DNA of 64,000 nt from Colias croceus (lineage: Eukaryota > Arthropoda > Insecta > Lepidoptera > Pieridae), in assembly GCF_905220415.1 (NCBI RefSeq), contig NC_059546.1, positions 5,270,001 to 5,334,000 on the forward strand, written 5' to 3'. Within the stretch, counting starts at the first letter, position 1; every line of letters begins with the position of its first letter. The position numbers and the translations under genes were made by a program. Under the pieces are notes generated by a model. That model made no database searches. It had not been told where the DNA came from and worked only from the letters and a program-made list of their open reading frames with translations. Shown piece by piece: positions 52,601 to 58,600 of this stretch.

Positions 52601-55600
52601 TAAAACACGTGAACCGTATAAATTACGTACCTAGGAAAGCTTTTACATTACTATATTTAGATTTTTTCACATCAGCTCGTGATACATTATTTCACCAGCG
52701 AAAGAGTGATACAACGACAAACCGCTATTTGTCGTGGTGGGCCGGGCATAAATCACGCACCCCAGCGCAGACACGGTGGCACCTACGTATCGCCTAACCG
52801 CGCGTTTACATAGCACAAGCGTGCGACTCGATTTTACAGCTATCGTTAACGCATCAAATAAAGTTGACTAAAGCTGACTAAACTGTTGTGGTTATAGCGT
52901 GAGAAACGCATGCGACATTTATTTATAGTTTTCACCTATAAAAGGTTATCATAAACAAAATACATATTGGTACAAATAAAATGGAATGTCTTTCAATGAA
53001 CGCCAGTTTCTGTTGTAATTCAATATCTAACAAATAAACAATTAATGTTTATCTACCTGACTATTGTATTTATTTAATTGCTGAAATATTTAACTACCCT
53101 ACATTTAATTATATTACTTACAAGTTTGTTTACCTCATAATTTTTGACTTTTCTTATAAAAAAATTAAGTTCAGTTCTATATTGTTAAAAACAAAATATT
53201 GTCTAAACTAGATCATTCATCTTATTTTTGTTCAACATTATATTTTTATAATACGCCAATCGTTTCTTTAGAATACTTACTTCATATCGAATAGAAAAAT
53301 AATTATTTAATTACTTATAATTAATTAGTGCATAAGAGGTAAATCGCTTCAGCTCCCAACCGTAATCGCATACTTAACCTAGTCTAGGAGACCCCATTCT
53401 ATAAAGTTATTCCATTAGGTATTTTATTGTTAGTAAACATGTTTACCTTGTCTTCGTACAGTATTGTAATGAATATCTACTTTCAGAGTCAATGTACCCC
53501 AGATTTGCTGAGCCAATACCAAATGTCACCGTCACTGTCGGCAGAGATGCTTTGTTGGCCTGCGTTGTTGACAATTTAAGAGGATTTAAGGTATGGCTCT
53601 ACTTTTTTTCTTCATAACAAAATAGAAAGAAACGTAGATTGGTAATTAGAAAAAAGGCCTCTGTTAATAAAATAAAATAAGAACCACGAAAAAAAAAGAT
53701 CAGTTATGGAACAGTTAACGTGAAACGTGAATCGCACAAAGACGAAAATTTGTTTACAATTTTTGTTTGTTTCAGGTGGCTTGGGTACGTATGGATACCC
53801 AGACAATACTGAGCATCCACCACAACATCATAACGCAGAACCCGCGCATCAGCCTGTCGTACAACGACCACCGCTCGTGGTATCTGCACATCAAGAACGT
53901 GCAGGAGGTCGACCGCGGCTGGTACATGTGCCAGGTCAACACCGACCCCATGCGCTCCAGGAAGGGCTATTTACAAGTTGTAGGTTAGTTATATATGTAT
54001 GTATAAATACAAGAAGAATAATTCGATTAATTTCAGTTAATTATTTATTTATCTTTAGGTAGTTATGGGTATGTTTAAAAATATATATTGAATAATACAA
54101 TCGATATTCATTATTGATTCAAGATAAAATATTGAAGCGTTTTTTTAGATAACATATTTCTTAACATACTTATTATAAAAAAAGAGTTACTAAAAGATGC
54201 ATTTTCCCAAATTTAATCAAGTCTTCACAAGGGTTATTAAATTTCATAGTTGAAACAACACTCACATCTAGTTAAGCAATTCCATGTAGCATCACTAAAT
54301 GCCTCGCATGCAACCTAATTAGTTCTACATAGCTTGAGCGCCAGCGAACATTACTTGAAAAGCATTGATGTTGTTTGTTCCGTTAAATTATTGCACAATA
54401 CATTGCAACTTTAAACTCGTGATAATGAGGAATTGTCACTAACAAGTTCAACTGTATAATGATGCTAATTTAACTTCATTAAAGCTTCATCCTTACGCTG
54501 TAATTTTATATCCTGATTTCAGTATATTAGAGTAGAAAATTACGTTTTACTAATTTACATACTGTTTTCAGTCTGTTATTTATCTCGAAGTTTGCAACTT
54601 AGACAACCAGGGTTTTCAACTTTTCACAGATAGACTGAATATAATATTTATCTAGAATAATTTCCGAGAAAATACTATTAATGGTTCGAGGAATTGCAGT
54701 GTACCTTTTGCTGATGGCCGTAGTTGCATTATCAAAATCTAAATGTTAACACGTTCCCGATAATAATGTCGCAAGACATTAAAATTATTGTTCATGTAGG
54801 TACATAATTTTAATTCTATAAATTCTATTAATCAAATGATTTGACTATTCGCATAACAAATAATGCGGAATTTTACACGATATTGAAAAAGTTTACAGAC
54901 ATTGCTCATATGCGACACAGTATCATCATACGCAAAGTTAGCAAAATTAAACCCGACTCGTATACAATGTTACGCCGTAATACTTCCTCTAGTTAATTAA
55001 GGGATCGAACAATTCGAACAGTGCCTCCATCAATCATCGACAACATGACGTCTACGGACATGGTGGTGCGGGAGGGAGCTGATGTAACCCTAGTGTGTCG
55101 GGCTTCGGGCTACCCGGAGCCATATGTGATGTGGAGACGAGAGGACGGCCAGGACTTTAATTATAATGGCGAATCTGGTATGCTCACAATCAATTTTCTG
55201 CTTTATTATCTTTAAACTGTTTAATGTGTGTAGAAGACGATAGAACGGATGAAATGGTCTATTTTAAAACTGATTAGTTATGATCAGAGATTAGGGTAAT
55301 AATGATGTTTTGTAATGTTACGGACTTACAACACAATAACAATTTGAGCAAATATTGTTTTTCAAATAGCTTTAGAAAATTTAGTAGTCAATACAAATGC
55401 CCTGAGCAATCCTATTTTATTTCAACTGCGATAACAACTGTTACGCCTCGTTTATTCTTTTTCATGTACCATAAACCTTAGCAAAACCGGTGTACAAATA
55501 AATACCTACGTAAAAACCTGACCAATAATGAATAGGGAACCTTACATTTTGCTGTATGTCCGAATATAGCATTAATAATCAATTACCGTTGTGTTACTTG

Positions 55601-58600
55601 CATTGATAGTAATTGTATTCAAACAAGTAGGTGAGAAGCTCATTAAATTGTAAACTCTGTTTACCAATCTATTCAAACCGATCAAGATGTTTCATTTTTT
55701 ATAGCATAGATGTATATTTGTAATGAAGGAGAGGACCATGACTAATTTTCAATTGATGTCGATAATTATTATGTCCCTGACATTTTGCTCCTGCGACATA
55801 TTAACTATGTTTATTGTATTTTAACATGTTTGCTTTAAATTTTATGAAGGTGTAAAATTTTAATTTGAAATCTAACATTTAATAGGTACTTATTTATACG
55901 ACAATAGTACATATCTACATATCCATATTGACTTTAATAATATTATGCACACAATGTAATTAGATCTCTAATCGGCAAGATACCATTGCACCTGTATATC
56001 ATTTCTCTCTCTTCAACAGTAAGCGTGGTTGACGGCGAAACACTCACGATAACGAAGGTTTCCCGATTACACATGGGAGCCTACTTATGTATAGCGTCTA
56101 ATGGCGTGCCTCCTTCGATTAGTAAACGCATCATGTTAATGGTTCAGTGTGAGTATTACCAAGCATTACACTAAGCTGAAGTTAAGCCCGAGTGGATTAC
56201 TTTGAAACGTAAAGCTCGACTGCAGTAAGAATAGACTGAAACATCCATATTCCCTGTAGCGTTAGTAAACAGATTTGATGTGGAAACATATTCAGAGAGC
56301 AAATCTGTTGACTATTTAAGGAGCAGAGCTATTTCAAAATCATAACCTATACAATAATCACTCATATGTTTAATGGTTTAAATTGGATCAGATTTTTTCA
56401 TTCTGAAAATATGGACCGTAATTTTTTAAATTCAAATCTAATTCACGTATTTTGGCAATCCCTAATACGTTTACGAATATGTCAGCCGATTAAAGTTAGC
56501 TGCTATTTTTGGACTTTGTTGGTGGAAAATTTCAATTTAATATTTACAGCGAATTGAATTATGACCGTAAGCGGATTGCATAAAGCGTACAGAAATATAA
56601 GCCTTTGCCGTAGTTTTTCCATTTTTTATGTTTAGTTTTAGCAAATAAATTACTGCAACGTCAGGGTTTAATTCTAAAATATGATTGTTGTATAATTTTG
56701 TAACTCGATTTGATGCGCTCGTAAGTCCACAAACACATATTACCTATAAGAAGGGATAGGATAATACAATTAAAGAAATGGGTTTTTTGTTTATTTATAA
56801 AATCATCAATAGCTAAACATTTACAAATTCCAATGCTCCAATCTATAAAATATTATTTAATAGGTATAATATTTCGGGTTCTATTTCTGTACAAACTATT
56901 TTGAACTGCCTCCGCAAGATTTCTTATAAGTTATAGTATAGCTTTAGACCGTTTAAGTCTCTTGCTATATCACTATAGGTCAAGGGTACGGGTAAGGGTA
57001 CGAACTCCGACAAACAGCATTCACCTTTATATAATATACTAGCGGTTCGCCCCGGCTTCGCCCGTGGTACCTACATGTTTACGTTTTTTTTCATAAAAAC
57101 TCTCTCAAGTTGGATTGAACTGCACATGGTGTGCGAATTTTATTATAATCGGTTAAGTGGTTTAGGAGTCCATTGAGGACAAACATTGTGACACGAGATT
57201 TATATATATTAAAATAATAAAATCTTTAATTTTTAATTTATTATGCACCACTGTCCACCATACTCAGCATTTGTCCTAGTCGATTGGGTTGCCTGGCAGA
57301 GATCGCTGTCAGCGATAAGGCCGCCCTCTGTACATTGTTAATTAAGTTATGTGTTTTAAATTGTCCTATATGGTGTACAATAAAGAATTTTTCATTCATT
57401 CATTCATTCATTCACCTTTTCTCGTAATTTTTAAAATTATTCATGAACAACACAATAATAATATGTGCATTCATAGCTACAAATCATGTGATTAATTACA
57501 TGTCATCCTTCATTAAGTTTGTTCTTTTTAAAGCAACGTTGATGATTGTCACTATCTGGCCTAAGAATTAATGTTGAATTCTAAACTAATTGTACCTTTG
57601 TCACAGTTCCGCCGATGTTATCAATACCAAATCAGCTGGAAGGCGCTTACCTAGGTCAGGATGTCACGTTAGAGTGTCACACTGAAGCCTACCCCTCCTC
57701 CATAAATTACTGGACAACAGACAGAGGAGATATGATTATATCCGGTAAGGTTCTTACTTATTTGCTTTTAATATTAATTTAAATTTTATCTATTTAAAAT
57801 TGTTATCTATTGTCATAAAATGTTGCTAAACTCAATTTTTGAAATGTAGCAATTATTTGGAAAAAGTTTAAGTAAAATTCTTAAGAAAATTCGAATAAGA
57901 AGCTTCTAATCAAATATTGTGGAAAATCTTTAAGTATTAATGTAAGGAAAATAAAAATATTTATTGGTACAATTTCGCTGTTTAGATTAACAATTATATT
58001 ATTGTAATTTGATTAATTATTGATCTCACATTCGTATAAACAATTCAATGTATACCAGATAAAAATATAAAAGCCATAAGCCACCAGTTTTTATACACTT
58101 TATAAGAGCTATTTCTCTTTTTTCCATTACACGTCCCTAAAATTTATATACCTTTTATCGTATAGACTGGACGTCAAATTTGATTCGCAGTACTCCGCGG
58201 CACTCTAAAACATGACAAAAACGGCTGGCATTTTTGTAGTCCAACGTTCCAACTAGTTTAATAGGGGTCAGTGTCTGAAATCAATTGTAAAATTTTGTAA
58301 CTGCAGTCTATTTTACATAATTGAATTCTACGAAACAAGCGATTGCTAAAACGAATAAATACAATAGTGAAACATAGTATTTAGGTTATTGAAAGTCGTT
58401 CAAACGTAAGTAAGTTACAAAGAGAAAGTTTTCCAGTGATTCTTTGTAGCTGCTATAGTTTCCTGATAGAAATACGTGTTCGTTGAATCGATGCTAATGT
58501 TTTATCTGAATCTTAGATGAGATATTATCAGGAGAAATTATCCTGTTCTAACAGAACTGAAGCAATCTGTCGTCATTAAATAGGTACCAGACATTTACAT

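Noticed and set aside
53727..54062. 111-residue frame overlapping exon 4
   Set aside because: It is a shifted-frame shadow of the Ig1 exon; the true frame has the family motifs and valid splice sites.
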